Assembly: GCF_036231945.1 (NCBI RefSeq)
Contig: NZ_CP109599.1
Location: forward strand, 744,001-808,000
Direction: 5' to 3'
DNA length: 64,000 nucleotides
Origin: Streptomyces sp. NBC_01429
Lineage (GTDB): Bacteria > Actinomycetota > Actinomycetes > Streptomycetales > Streptomycetaceae
The first letter of the stretch is position 1. The number at the start of each line of letters is the position of its first letter. The notes beneath the pieces were generated by a model. The model did no database searches. It saw nothing but the letters and a program-made list of their open reading frames with translations, and had not been told where the DNA came from. The position numbers and the translations under genes are program-made. Positions 44,735-54,132 of the stretch are shown here, one piece after another.

Positions 44735-45499
44735 ATGTCGGAATGGCTCGTACTGAGCATCGCGATGGCCGCCGCCTGCGCGGTCGTCCTCACCATCGTC
44801 GTCTACAGCAGCCGTCATGTCGGCGCCGACGACGACACCAGCGGGACCCCGGACGTCATGGACTACATGACGATGATGATCGGCGTGATCTACGCCATCG
44901 TGCTGGGGCTCGCGATCGCCGGGGTCTGGGAGGGCCGCAGCGCGGCCCAGGACTCCGTGCGCCAGGAGGCCCAGGCCCTGCACGAGATCACCCAGCGGGT
45001 CCAGGTCTACCCCGCCGAGACCCGGGAGAGGATCCGGGACGACGTGGACGCGTATGTCTCGTACGTCGTCCGCACGGAGTGGCCGCACCTGTCCGAGCAC
45101 GCGGCGCTGAGCACCCGGGGCACCGAGCTGTTCGACCGGATCCGCACGGACGTCACCCAGTTCGTGCCCCGCACCGACCTCGAAGGACAGGCGTATCAGC
45201 CGCTGGTCGACCAGGTGGCCGCCGCCGACGACGCCAGGGGCGCCCGCGGGGCGAACGCGCGGGCCACCATGCCGGGGGTCGTCTGGTTCGGCCTGATCAT
45301 CGGCGCGGTGGTCACCGTGGGGCTGATCTTCGTGCTCCAGATCCGCCGCACCTTCCGCGAGCTGCTGCTGGCGGGCCTGTTCAGCGTGCTGATCTCCTTC
45401 CTGCTCTTCCTCATCTGGGACTTCGACGCGCCCTACGGCCGGGGGATCGGCGCGAGCACGAGGCCCTTCCTCGACCTGTTCCCGCACATCGGCTCCTGA
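44735..45499 (+). CDS. DUF4239-domain membrane protein
   Basis: A 254-residue membrane protein with two N-terminal helices (about 5-22 and 43-63), a soluble middle (about 70-180; WEGRSAAQDSVRQEAQALHEI and an acidic helical region) and two C-terminal helices (about 187-205 and 212-235). This bestrophin-like layout is the DUF4239 family. In the family such proteins have been suggested as ion channels, but that is not shown here. A GGAGA site precedes the ATG, and it may be cotranscribed with the proline-rich gene. Confidence 0.85.
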   Translation: MSEWLVLSIAMAAACAVVLTIVVYSSRHVGADDDTSGTPDVMDYMTMMIGVIYAIVLGLAIAGVWEGRSAAQDSVRQEAQALHEITQRVQVYPAETRERIRDDVDAYVSYVVRTEWPHLSEHAALSTRGTELFDRIRTDVTQFVPRTDLEGQAYQPLVDQVAAADDARGARGANARATMPGVVWFGLIIGAVVTVGLIFVLQIRRTFRELLLAGLFSVLISFLLFLIWDFDAPYGRGIGASTRPFLDLFPHIGS

Positions 45500-45676
45500 G
45501 CGGATGAGCGACGGGGCACGGGGGTCCGCCGACCGGGGGACACCCGTGCCCCATTCGACCGTCAGCGATCGCGGCTGTGATAAGGCGCTCCTAGCGTTTC
45601 CGGCATCGAGGCGCATGTACCGGCTTGTGTGGAAAACGGTTCCGCAGCTGCTCCTCGGGGACCCGGAGGATTCACC

Positions 45677-46249
45677 ATGCGCGCGATATGCGCCCCGTCC
45701 GCCGCTCTGCTAGCGGTGGCCGCACTCGCTCTGGCCGCGCCCACCGCGACGGCGGCGGTCGACGGAGGCACCGCTCCGTTCGGCTTCACCGTCAGCCCCG
45801 CCACGGTCGCGCCCGGGGGCCGGGTGACCCTGGGCGTCACCAACTGCGCCTCGACCGCCACCGCGTCCTCCGGGGTCTTCGACACCGTCAACATCCCGGC
45901 CGGCCGCACCGCCCTCGCCACGGTCGACTGGGACGCCAAGCCGGGCGCGGCCTACCAGGTGACCTTCACCTGCAACGGGGTCATGGGCCGGACCGACCTC
46001 AAGGTCTCGGGCGCCACCCGGGCCCCGACCGCCACACCGACCCGTACTCCGACCCGTGCGGCGGCCGTCCCCGCCACCCCGACCGCGAGGTCGACCTCCA
46101 CGGTCGTGCCCAGCGGGGTCAGGGGCGGTCTGGGCGGCAGCGTCGGCGTGAGCACCGGCGAACTCGCCGCGGGGGCGGGGCTGGTCGCGGCAGCCGCCCT
46201 CGGCACGGCCCATGTGGTGCGGCGACGGGCGGACGGCCGCGGCCACTGA
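45677..46249 (+). CDS. Secreted surface protein with C-terminal TM and basic tail
   Basis: A 190-residue protein. A signal peptide (LLAVAALALAAPTATAA) is followed by a small beta-sandwich (PFGFTVSPATVAPGGRVTLGV, with two Cys expected to pair) and a Thr/Pro/Arg stalk (TPTRTPTRAA). Then come GLGGSVGVSTGELAAG, a hydrophobic helix and HVVRRRADGRGH. The tail has the three-part layout of a cell-wall sorting signal but no LPXTG. CGGAGG precedes the ATG. A class F sortase lies 930 bases away and the convergent neighbour is a paralogue with the same GLGGSVG tail. Confidence 0.82.
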   Translation: MRAICAPSAALLAVAALALAAPTATAAVDGGTAPFGFTVSPATVAPGGRVTLGVTNCASTATASSGVFDTVNIPAGRTALATVDWDAKPGAAYQVTFTCNGVMGRTDLKVSGATRAPTATPTRTPTRAAAVPATPTARSTSTVVPSGVRGGLGGSVGVSTGELAAGAGLVAAAALGTAHVVRRRADGRGH

Positions 46250-46288
46250 CCGTCACGTACCCCGGCCACCGCACGAAGCGGCACCGCA

Positions 46289-46353
46289 CGCGCACGGACG
46301 CCTGTCGCCCCGAGTCCTCCGCCAGGACTCGGGGCGACAGGCGTCCGTGCGCG
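46289..46353. terminator. Bidirectional terminator, 30-bp perfect stem
   Basis: Perfect inverted repeat of 30 bp (46289-46318 with 46324-46353) around a 5-base loop, midway between two convergent surface-protein genes. Stem length and symmetry suit termination from both sides. Confidence 0.9.
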
Positions 46354-46386
46354 GGGGACCGGCGAGCCCGGCCCCCGGACGTACGG

Positions 46387-46872
46387 TCAGACGCCCGCGC
46401 CGCTCGCCCGGCGACGGCGCGCGAGGAAGAGCGAACCGCCCACCGCCGACGCGGCGACCAGCCCGCCGCCGACCGCCACCTCCGTGGAACCGGGGCCGAC
46501 GGAACCGCCGAGACCGCCGAGCGCGCCCCGCCCCTCCAGCACCCGGAACTGGTGCGTGGCGACGCGGTCGTTGTCGCTGCACCGCACGGCCAGGTTGTAG
46601 TGGCCCGGGGTGGTGCGGTCGTGGATGCGGACCCTGGCCGAGGAGTGTCCCGACTCGTTGTCCGACAGCTCCGCCCTGGAGAAGGCGTTGGACGTGACGC
46701 TGCCCCCGTGGCCGCAGCCCGCGACGCGGATGTGGAGCGTGCCGCCCTGGTGGACCTCGTACGGGTTGACGGTGACGTCTCTCGGACCGTTGGTGGCGGC
46801 GGCGAGCGGGGCGGAGAGCGCCACGGCCGCGCAGGCGGCCGCGGTCACCGCGAGAGCGCGTGAAGCACGCAT
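46387..46872 (-). CDS. Secreted surface protein, paralogue with GLGGSVG tail
   Basis: A 161-residue protein with a signal peptide (ALAVTAAACAAVALSAPLAAA), a compact domain (VTVNPYEVHQGGTLHIRVAGC, with a second Cys in LAVRCSDND likely forming a disulfide), the stretch GALGGLGGSVGPGSTEVAVG, a hydrophobic helix (LVAASAVGGSLFLA) and RRRRASGAGV. It shares tail design and signal layout with the convergent 190-residue protein. GGAGG lies eight bases before the ATG. It is divergent from the class F sortase gene across about 310 bases and is a candidate sortase substrate. Confidence 0.82.
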   Translation of the reverse strand: MRASRALAVTAAACAAVALSAPLAAATNGPRDVTVNPYEVHQGGTLHIRVAGCGHGGSVTSNAFSRAELSDNESGHSSARVRIHDRTTPGHYNLAVRCSDNDRVATHQFRVLEGRGALGGLGGSVGPGSTEVAVGGGLVAASAVGGSLFLARRRRASGAGV

Positions 46873-47183
46873 CGTTGAACCTCCAGTGGAAGACGCCCCA
46901 AAGCGGTGCTCCGGGAAATTCGACGAGTACGCCTTCCATGACGAACCCTCACCGCGCGACCGGAACGGCGCATTTCGGCACTGGTCCACCCCAGTGAGGC
47001 GACACGCCGTCGAACGGCGCCCGTGCCGGACGGAGCCGCAGGTCACAGACCGTCAGAAATATTATGGGCGCGGGCCCCTCCAATGGGTCACCGCGCCCGT
47101 CCCCGCCACCCGTTCGCCCGCCAGTGATCGCCGCCCGGGCTCCGCGCCCTTAACGTGCCAGCAGGTGCCACGAAGGGAGAACC
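46873..47183. promoter_or_regulatory. Divergent promoter region, surface protein / class F sortase
   Basis: This 311-base region separates the surface-protein gene (minus) from the sortase gene (plus). It contains an AT-rich patch (AGAAATATTATGGG near 47055-47068), unusual for this DNA, and an 8-bp inverted repeat GGGCGCGG / CCGCGCCC at 47066-47098. No convincing gene is seen in it. Confidence 0.5.
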
Positions 47184-47843
47184 ATGGGCCAGGACCACCA
47201 CGTCCCTGAGTCGAGGAAGCGCTCGCCCTGGGGCGTTCTGGCTCTCGTGATGCTCACCGGCATCGCGCTGATGCGCAACGGGATCGACACACCGCTGGGA
47301 CCGCCGCAGCCCGCCGCCGCGGCGTCGGCCGGGCTGGCCGATCCCGCCGCGCTCGCCACCACCACCGTCCCGGTCGTGAAGCCGCTGCCGTACGCCCCGA
47401 TGTCACGGGTGCGCATCCCCGACCTGAAGGTCGACACGCCGGTCGTGGACGTGGGGCTCCACCCGGACGGCTGGATCGCCGCCCCGCCCGCGCAGGACCC
47501 GAACCTGGCGGGCTGGTACCAGAACGGCGTCGCGCCCGGGCAGCGCGGCACCGCCGTGGTCGTCGGCCATGTGGACAACCACACGGGGCCCGCCGTCTTC
47601 TACGGGCTGGGCTCGCTGGAGAAGGGCCGGCACATCGAGGTGGACCGGTACGACGGCCGCACCGCCGAGTTCGAGATCTACGGGGTCGAGGTCTACGCCA
47701 AGAACGACTTCCCGGGCTCCCGGGTGTACGGCGACACCGGCCACGCCGAGCTGCGGGTCATCACCTGCGGCGGCGGGTATTCGCGGGCGGGCGGCTACGA
47801 CGGCAATGTCGTCGTCTTCGCCCGGCTGGTCAGCACCCGCTGA
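47184..47843 (+). CDS. Class F sortase
   Basis: A 219-residue membrane-anchored transpeptidase. One N-terminal helix (about 13-31, with a Pro/Ala-rich spacer after it) is followed by the sortase barrel: the catalytic His in VVVGHVDN (about 126), the Cys in LRVITCGGG (about 194) and the Arg in NVVVFARL (about 214). Actinobacterial class F enzymes anchor secreted proteins to peptidoglycan. GAAGGGAGA precedes the ATG. Its neighbours include two tail-anchored surface proteins without LPXTG. Confidence 0.93.
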   Translation: MGQDHHVPESRKRSPWGVLALVMLTGIALMRNGIDTPLGPPQPAAAASAGLADPAALATTTVPVVKPLPYAPMSRVRIPDLKVDTPVVDVGLHPDGWIAAPPAQDPNLAGWYQNGVAPGQRGTAVVVGHVDNHTGPAVFYGLGSLEKGRHIEVDRYDGRTAEFEIYGVEVYAKNDFPGSRVYGDTGHAELRVITCGGGYSRAGGYDGNVVVFARLVSTR

Positions 47844-47878
47844 CCAGCCGGGCCCGCCGCCACGCGGAGCCCGCCGGG

Positions 47879-48727
47879 TCAGCGGTGCGGTACGGCGACG
47901 CGGTAGCCGGCGTCCAGCAGCCGGGGCAGATAGCGGCGCAGCGCCACCACGCTCTGGGTGCGGTCGCCGCCCGCGTCGTGCGACAGGATGACGACGCCGG
48001 GACCGGCGCCGTCCACCACACGGCGGACGATGGTGCCGGTCCCCGGGGTCGTCCAGTCCAGCGAGTCGACGGTCCAGGCGAGGGGTTCCATGCCCAGCTC
48101 GGCGCCGACCTCGAAGGAGTGCCGGTTCCAGGCGCCGTAGGGCGCCCGGTACCAGAGCGGCGGCTCGCCGACGGTCTGTGCCACCACCTCGCTGGTGCGC
48201 TCCATCTCGCCGCGGATCCCGGAGCGGGTGAGCCTGGTCATCAGCGGGTGCGACCAGGTGTGGTTGCCGATGACATGGCCCTCGTCGGAGATCCGGCGCA
48301 GCAGGTCGCGGTTGTCGTGCGCCATCTCGCCGCAGACCATGAACATCGCGCGTACGTCGTACCGGCGCAGCGTGCTCAGGATGGCGGGGGTGTAGGAGGG
48401 GTCGGGGCCGTCGTCGAAGGTGAGCACCATCGTGTCGCCCAGCTCCGGCAGTTCGAGGATGGGTTTCACCCGCACGGGCGGCGCCGCCCTGCCCGATCCG
48501 GGCAGGGCCCCCTCGGTCATGGGCTGGAGCCGGTACGCGGAGGGCCGCTGGGGGGCGCCGGCGGGGGCTCCCGCCGCCGGTGGTCCGGCGGCCGGGGACG
48601 GGGGCGCGGCGCGGTCGGGGGTCTGGGCCTGTCCGGCGGTCAGCAGCCGGGTGGCGAGGGCCACTCCGGCACAGGCGCCGATTCGCAGGACGGTACGCCG
48701 CCCCGGAAGCATCTGGTCCTTTTTCAT
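47879..48727 (-). CDS. Secreted polysaccharide deacetylase (CE4)
   Basis: A 282-residue exported deacetylase. A twin-arginine-like signal (GRRTVLRIGACAGVALA) is followed by a Pro/Ala-rich linker and a NodB domain (about 95-275). That domain has the catalytic TFDDGPDP, the metal-binding HTWSH, RAPYGAWN and the C-terminal ILSHDAGG. It probably removes acetyl groups from peptidoglycan or another wall glycan. The first ATG with ATGAAAAAGG follows the family pattern; a second ATG five codons in is possible. It converges on the sortase gene with 35 bases between. Confidence 0.9.
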   Translation of the reverse strand: MKKDQMLPGRRTVLRIGACAGVALATRLLTAGQAQTPDRAAPPSPAAGPPAAGAPAGAPQRPSAYRLQPMTEGALPGSGRAAPPVRVKPILELPELGDTMVLTFDDGPDPSYTPAILSTLRRYDVRAMFMVCGEMAHDNRDLLRRISDEGHVIGNHTWSHPLMTRLTRSGIRGEMERTSEVVAQTVGEPPLWYRAPYGAWNRHSFEVGAELGMEPLAWTVDSLDWTTPGTGTIVRRVVDGAGPGVVILSHDAGGDRTQSVVALRRYLPRLLDAGYRVAVPHR

Positions 48728-48822
48728 GACCAATGGCTCGCACGGCGGCCGCTCCGTACCGCTCCCCCACACCGGTCGTCCGGGGGAAAGCACCCGATGG
48801 GGCGAGTTGCGGGGTACGGGTC

Positions 48823-51800
48823 TCAGCCACGGCGCACCAGCGGGAAGGGAAGTGTCTCACGGATGGTCAGCCCGGTGAGGAACATGACGAGCCGGTCGAC
48901 CCCGAGTCCCAGACCGCCGGTCGGCGGCATGGCGCACTCCAGCGCGTCGAGGAACCCCTCGTCCAGCTCCATCGCCTCCGGGTCGCCGCCCGCCGCCAGC
49001 AGGGACTGCTCGGTGAGCCGGCGGCGCTGCTCCACCGGGTCGGTCAACTCCGAGTAGGCGGTGCCGAGTTCGACGCCGTACGCGACGAGGTCCCAGCGCT
49101 CGGCCAGGCGCGGGTCGTGGCGGTGCGGGCGGGTGAGCGGGGAGACGTCGGCCGGGAAGTCCTTGTAGAAGACGGGCGGCCCGGTCCGCGCCTCGACCAG
49201 CCGCTCGTACATCTCCAGGACCACCGCTCCCCGGCCGCCGCAGTGGGTGTGCGGCACCCGGGCCCGGTCGCAGAGGCGGCGCAGCTCCCGCTCGCCGCTG
49301 TCGGCGCCGACCTCCTCGCCGAGCGCCTCGGAGAGGGCGCCGTACACCGTCCTGACCGGCCACGGTCCGGAGATGTCGAGGACGAAGGGCTTGCCGTCGG
49401 GGCCGGTTCTGCGGGCGATCTGCGCGCCGAGGGCGGCGGTGGCCGCGCCCTGGATCAGTTCGCGGGCCAGATCGAGCATCACGTCGTAGTCGGCGAACGC
49501 CTGGTACGCCTCCACCATGGTGAACTCGGGGTTGTGCTTGGCGGAGACGCCCTCGTTGCGGAAGGTGCGGCCCAGTTCGAAGACCTTCTCCATGCCTCCC
49601 ACGCACAGCCGCTTCAGATACAGCTCGGGCGCGATCCGCAGGTAGAGGTCGAGGTCGTAGGCGTTGATGTGGGTGGTGAACGGGCGGGCGTTGGCGCCGC
49701 CGTGGATCTGCTGGAGCATCGGTGTCTCGACCTCCAGGTACCCCCGGTCCAGCAGGCCCTGGCGCAGCCCCTGGACGGCGGCGGAGCGCACCCGTACGGC
49801 CGTGCGGGCGCCGGGCCTGGTCACCAGGTCGAGATGGCGCGCTCTGACCCGGGCCTCGGGGTCGGCGAGTCCGCGCCGTTTGTCGGGCAGCGGGCGCAGG
49901 CACTTGGCGGTGAGCTGCCAGTCGGTGGCGAAGAGGGTCGGCTCGCCGCGGTCGCTGGCGCCGATCCGGCCGGTGGCGGTGATGTGGTCACCGAGGTCGA
50001 TGTCGCGGGTGAAGCGCTCCAGCGGGCCGCCGGCGCCGTCGCCCTCGCGGGTGAGGGCGATCTGGAGGTCGCCGGACCAGTCGCGCAGGACGGCGAAGAC
50101 GATGCCGCCGAGGTCCCGTACCGCCATCACCCGTCCGGCGGCGGTGACCGGCGCGCCCCCGCCGGTGCGGGAGCCGGCCGGCGGTGCGGGGCGGGCGCGG
50201 ATCTCGGCCAGGGTGCCGGTGCGCGCGGCGGCCGTGACGGGGTAGGGGTCGGTGCCCTCGGCGCGCAGCCGTTCGAGCTTGCGGTGGCGGATCCGCGTCT
50301 GCTCGGGCAGGTGCCGCTCCCCCGGCCCGCCGACCGGTGCGAGCCCCGGGGCGGCGCCGGGGACCGCGGGCGGGAGCGGGACGGGAGCGGCGCCGCCCAG
50401 CACGCCCAGCACGCCCGGCCCGCGGCGGCGCCGTCGTCGCGCGAACGGCCGCGGTACGGGCACGAACCCCTCGACGATCCCGGAGGCGAGCGCGACCCGG
50501 GCGAGCGAGCCGGCGTCCGCGTAGCACAGGAAGCGCGGGAACCACTGCGGCCGGTACTTCACGTTGGAGCGGTACATCGCCTCCAGCTGCCACCAGCGGG
50601 AGAAGAACAGCAGCAGGCCGCGCCACAGCCGCAGCACCGGTCCCGCGCCGATCCTGGCGCCCTCCTCGAAGGCCGAGCGGAAGACGGCGAAGTTCAGCGA
50701 GATCCGGCGGACGCCGAGCCGGGGCGCCCGGTCGCACAGCTCGGCGACCATGAACTCCATGACCCCGTTGGGCGCGCCCCGGTCGCGGCGCATCAGGTCC
50801 AGCGAGATGCCGTCGGCGCCCCAGGGGACGAAGGAGAGCAGCGCGATCACCCGGCCCTCCGCGTCGATCGCCTCGACCAGCAGGCAGTCGCCGTCGGCCG
50901 GGTCGCCGAGCCGGTCGAGCGCCATGGAGAAGCCCCGCTCCGCCTCGGTGTCCCGCCAGGCGTCGGCCCGGTCGGTGACCTCGGCCATCTCCTCTCCGGT
51001 GAGGGACGAGTGACGGCGGATACGGGTGGTGGCGCCCGCTCTGCGGACCCGGTTGACGGCCTGCCGGATGACCCGCATCTCGCGGCCCGCCAGGTCGAAC
51101 CGGTCGGTGCGCAGGATCGCCTCGTCACCGAGCTGGATGGCGCCGAGCCCGGCGCGCGCGTAGGCGGTGGCGCCCGTCTCCGAGGCGCCCATCACGGCCG
51201 GGGCCCAGGCGTAGCGGCGGGCGAGGTCGAGCCATGCCGCGATGGCGGGCGCCCACGCCTCCCGGTCGCCGACCGGGTCGCCGCTGGCGAGACAGACACC
51301 GGTCTGGACGCGGTAGGTGACGGCGGCCTTGCCGCTGGGCGAGAAGACGACGGCCTTGTCCCGGCGGGTGGCGAAGTAGCCGAGGGAGTCCTGTGCTCCG
51401 TACGCGCCCAGCAGGGCGCGGATCCGGGGCTCCTCGTCGCCGTGCAGGGCCGACTCCATGCGCTGGGAGCGGAAGAGGGATCCGGCGGCGGCGAGCAGCG
51501 CCAGCGCGCCGAACAGCCCGAGGAAGAAGAACAGCGCCCGGGGCGGGGTTCCGTCGAAGCTGCCGCCGGAGGCGAGCCCGCCCAGCACCCGGTTGGCGGC
51601 CCACAGCGGCCGCTGGCCGGGGACGAGCGTGCCGGGGAAGAGCTCGACCAGGCCCCAGCCGAGCAGGGTCCCGGCGGCCAGTGAGAGGACCAGCACCAGC
51701 AGGGCCCGCCGGAAGGCGCCGTGGCGGGTCTCGGCGTAGAAGCGGCCGCGCGCGAGGACCAGCACGGCGAGCGCCGCGCAGCACAGCACGAGGTTGGGGA

Positions 51801-52134
51801 GCCACTCCCACTCCTCCAGTGTCACCAGCGGTACGTCGACCAGGACCAGCAGCCCCAGGTAGACGACGACCAGCCACCAGGCGACGCGCTTCCTGGCGCC
51901 GATGGCCGCGGCGAGGAACAGCAGGAAGACGGCGTACGCGAGGTTGGCGCTGACCGGGACGAACACGGTGTCGAGGAAGAGGGTGACCGGCCCGGCCGCG
52001 CGGCGCAGCGGGGCGATGAGCGCGATGACCGCGCAGTACAGGCCGAGAGCCACGAAGAACATCGCGAACGCGCCCGGCACCCGGCTCAGAAAGCGGTCGC
52101 GGGCGGACGGGGACTCCTGCGCGCGGACACTCAT
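48823..52134 (-). CDS. lysX: Bifunctional lysylphosphatidylglycerol synthetase / lysine-tRNA ligase LysX
   Basis: A 1103-residue two-part protein. The N-terminal half has about six membrane helices (1-220) and an MprF-like DUF2156 synthase domain (about 240-560). After a basic Pro-rich linker ([12 protein letters not shown]) comes a class II lysyl-tRNA synthetase: an OB fold (about 665-760) and the catalytic core with motif 2 [20 protein letters not shown] and motif 3 [13 protein letters not shown]. It should charge tRNA-Lys and use it to make lysyl-phosphatidylglycerol, adding positive charge to the membrane. The length matches mycobacterial LysX. Confidence 0.95.
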   Translation of the reverse strand: MSVRAQESPSARDRFLSRVPGAFAMFFVALGLYCAVIALIAPLRRAAGPVTLFLDTVFVPVSANLAYAVFLLFLAAAIGARKRVAWWLVVVYLGLLVLVDVPLVTLEEWEWLPNLVLCCAALAVLVLARGRFYAETRHGAFRRALLVLVLSLAAGTLLGWGLVELFPGTLVPGQRPLWAANRVLGGLASGGSFDGTPPRALFFFLGLFGALALLAAAGSLFRSQRMESALHGDEEPRIRALLGAYGAQDSLGYFATRRDKAVVFSPSGKAAVTYRVQTGVCLASGDPVGDREAWAPAIAAWLDLARRYAWAPAVMGASETGATAYARAGLGAIQLGDEAILRTDRFDLAGREMRVIRQAVNRVRRAGATTRIRRHSSLTGEEMAEVTDRADAWRDTEAERGFSMALDRLGDPADGDCLLVEAIDAEGRVIALLSFVPWGADGISLDLMRRDRGAPNGVMEFMVAELCDRAPRLGVRRISLNFAVFRSAFEEGARIGAGPVLRLWRGLLLFFSRWWQLEAMYRSNVKYRPQWFPRFLCYADAGSLARVALASGIVEGFVPVPRPFARRRRRRGPGVLGVLGGAAPVPLPPAVPGAAPGLAPVGGPGERHLPEQTRIRHRKLERLRAEGTDPYPVTAAARTGTLAEIRARPAPPAGSRTGGGAPVTAAGRVMAVRDLGGIVFAVLRDWSGDLQIALTREGDGAGGPLERFTRDIDLGDHITATGRIGASDRGEPTLFATDWQLTAKCLRPLPDKRRGLADPEARVRARHLDLVTRPGARTAVRVRSAAVQGLRQGLLDRGYLEVETPMLQQIHGGANARPFTTHINAYDLDLYLRIAPELYLKRLCVGGMEKVFELGRTFRNEGVSAKHNPEFTMVEAYQAFADYDVMLDLARELIQGAATAALGAQIARRTGPDGKPFVLDISGPWPVRTVYGALSEALGEEVGADSGERELRRLCDRARVPHTHCGGRGAVVLEMYERLVEARTGPPVFYKDFPADVSPLTRPHRHDPRLAERWDLVAYGVELGTAYSELTDPVEQRRRLTEQSLLAAGGDPEAMELDEGFLDALECAMPPTGGLGLGVDRLVMFLTGLTIRETLPFPLVRRG

Positions 52135-52181
52135 GATCCGACTCTAGGGAGACCGCCGCCGGGTCGCCCGTCGGGAGCCGG

Positions 52182-52187
52182 TAGCCT
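52182..52187 (+). promoter_or_regulatory. -10 box of a leaderless promoter
   Basis: TAGCCT ends seven bases before the GTG of the universal stress protein gene, with no ribosome site between, so the mRNA is probably leaderless. Confidence 0.5.
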
Positions 52188-52194
52188 GCCTGCC

Positions 52195-52656
52195 GTGACC
52201 GACCAGCAGCACACTCGATTCGAACGCGGGACCGACGGCCCGAAGGTGATCGTCGTCGGCGTGGACGGATCGCAGTCCTCGTTCCGCGCCGCCGCCTACG
52301 CGGGCGGTCTCGCGCGGCGGCAGAAGGCGCTGCTCGCCATCGTCTACGTACAGCCCGTGATGGCGGCCGGTGCCTCGCTCGGCATTCCGACCGTGGCGAC
52401 CACCGGCGAGGTGGCCGAGGAGCTGGTGCGGGAGATCCGTACGGCCATAGAGCGCGTCAAGGATGTCTGGGACGTGCGCTGGGAGTTCCACACCTTCCAC
52501 GGCGACCCGTACAACGGGCTGGTCACCGCGGCCGAGGAGCTGACGGCGGACGCGGTGGTGGTGGGCGCCTCGGAGTCGGCGGGGCACCGGATCGTCGGTT
52601 CGGTGGCGGTACGGCTGGTGAAGGCCGGGCGCTGGCCGGTGACGGTCGTCCCGTAG
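52195..52656 (+). CDS. Universal stress protein (UspA family)
   Basis: A 153-residue single-domain Usp. It has the ATP-binding features KVIVVGVDGSQSSFRAAAYA at the N-terminus and VVVGASESAGHRIVGSVAVRLV near the C-terminus (a G-2x-G-9x-G(S/T)-like loop). Such proteins respond to stress and bind ATP, often dimeric. The GTG is seven bases after a TAGCCT box. It is divergent from lysX. Confidence 0.9.
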   Translation: MTDQQHTRFERGTDGPKVIVVGVDGSQSSFRAAAYAGGLARRQKALLAIVYVQPVMAAGASLGIPTVATTGEVAEELVREIRTAIERVKDVWDVRWEFHTFHGDPYNGLVTAAEELTADAVVVGASESAGHRIVGSVAVRLVKAGRWPVTVVP

Positions 52657-52689
52657 GCCGGGAGCGGGGCCCGCGCCCGGCGGGAGCGG

Positions 52690-53868
52690 CTACCCGGGGG
52701 TCAGTCCGTCGGCCGCGGCGCCGCGGCTCAGGACGGTGGCGCTGATGTCGGAGAGGACCTCGCGGTAGTCGTCGCGCTCCGGGTCCTGGCGGACGGCCTC
52801 GCGCAGGTTCACCACGCGGCCGGTGTCCGTGTCCATCAGCTGCGGGATGAACTCGGCCTTGCGGACGGGCCAGCGCTGCCCCTTCGCGGCGGGCGGCCCG
52901 AAGGTGAAGCGGCCGATGGAGCCCTGGTTGCCGCGCCCGTCCAGCTCGCCGTCGTCGTTGGTCATCACACCGGCGATCTGGTCGCCCATGCCGTAGATGA
53001 TCCAGGTGCCGTTGACCTTCTCGTACGCCTGCGGGACATGTGCGTGGGTGCCGAGGATCAGATCGATGTCGGGCCGGGCGCCGGTGCGGGACGCGGTGAG
53101 CCCGCGGCCCAGGTCCAGCTGGATCTCGTCGGGGTCGGTCTGCCACTCGGTGCCCCAGTGAAGGCTGACCACGACGACGTCGGCGCCGGCCTTTCTGGCG
53201 GCGCGTGCGTCGGCGACGATCTTCTTCTCGTCGATCAGGGCGACGGCCCAGGGCTGTCCGTCGGGGAACGGATGGTCGTTGACGCCGTAGGTGTAGGACA
53301 GTTGGGCGATCCGGGCGCCGCCCGCCGTCAGCAGGGCGGGACGCGTCGCCTCGGCGGCCGAGCGGGCCGTGCCGGTGTGCCGGACGCCCGCCTTGTCGAG
53401 GGCGTCGAGGGTGCGCCGTACCCCGGCGGAGCCGTCGTCGAGGGCGTGGTTCGAGGCGGTGGAGCAGGAGTCGTAGCCGGTGTCCTTGAGCCCCTGGGCC
53501 ACCTCGGGCGGGGAGACGAAGTCCGGGTAGCCGGTGAAGGGGCCGTCGTCCTCGCCGTAGACGGTCTCCATGTGGCAGATCGCCGCGTCCGCCCCGGAGA
53601 TGACGGGCTTGACCGCGGCGAGCATCGGCGCGAAGTCGTGGCCGGAGCCGTCCGCGTCGGCGTGGGCCCGGCTGATCACCGACTCGTGCGGCAGGACGTC
53701 GCCGGAGGCGGCCAGGGTGAAGCCCCGGGCCGGCGCGGTGGCCGGGGCGGAGCCCCCGCGCGGGGGGCCGTGCGGTCCGGGTGGTCCCGGGGGGCCGGCG
53801 CAGGCCGCCGCGGCCGTGCCGAGCAGGGCCGCGGCGGCCACCGCTCCGTATCGCATGCGCTGAGTCAT
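52690..53868 (-). CDS. CapA-family (poly-gamma-glutamate-type) secreted protein
   Basis: A 392-residue exported metallophosphatase-fold protein. The N-terminal signal ends in a weak lipobox-like AAAAC, followed by a Pro/Gly-rich linker. The PGA_cap domain has the metal-site blocks LAASGDVLPHESV, METVYGE, STASNHALDD, VSLHWGTEW and ILGTHAHVPQ. CapA-type proteins handle export or ligation of gamma-glutamyl polymers, but many actinobacterial members have unknown substrates and no capB or capC gene is adjacent. GGAG eight bases before this ATG fixes the start. Confidence 0.88.
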   Translation of the reverse strand: MTQRMRYGAVAAAALLGTAAAACAGPPGPPGPHGPPRGGSAPATAPARGFTLAASGDVLPHESVISRAHADADGSGHDFAPMLAAVKPVISGADAAICHMETVYGEDDGPFTGYPDFVSPPEVAQGLKDTGYDSCSTASNHALDDGSAGVRRTLDALDKAGVRHTGTARSAAEATRPALLTAGGARIAQLSYTYGVNDHPFPDGQPWAVALIDEKKIVADARAARKAGADVVVVSLHWGTEWQTDPDEIQLDLGRGLTASRTGARPDIDLILGTHAHVPQAYEKVNGTWIIYGMGDQIAGVMTNDDGELDGRGNQGSIGRFTFGPPAAKGQRWPVRKAEFIPQLMDTDTGRVVNLREAVRQDPERDDYREVLSDISATVLSRGAAADGLTPG

Positions 53869-53911
53869 CGGGGGCGCTCCATGGTCCGGGAATACCGTCC
53901 CCATGAATCCA

Positions 53912-53923
53912 TATAGTCATATA
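53912..53923. promoter_or_regulatory. AT-rich dyad upstream of the capA-like gene
   Basis: TATAGTCATATA (TATA arms around GTCA) lies in a 20-base AT island about 45 bases before the CapA-like start. It is very unusual in DNA of this GC content and may combine a -10 region with an operator. Confidence 0.45.
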
Positions 53924-54132
53924 AACGGATGTCAAGGAGCCAAGCCGACACCACGCCCCAATAGGACCGAACGCCCCCTGACGACCGTTCACCGCACCAC
54001 TCGTCGCAGTGAGCGACCGCTCGTCGCAGATCTCTGCGCGCTGTCTGTCCCCCGGCGCCGCCATGCGTTCGGATACGCCACACGGCAGCGCGCCGCGCGG
54101 GACAGCCGCACCGGCGGGAAAGGGCGTTCACG

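Noticed and set aside
48733..51684. 983-codon plus-strand frame across lysX
   Set aside because: Shadow frame; the minus strand encodes a complete LysX with synthetase motifs 2 and 3.
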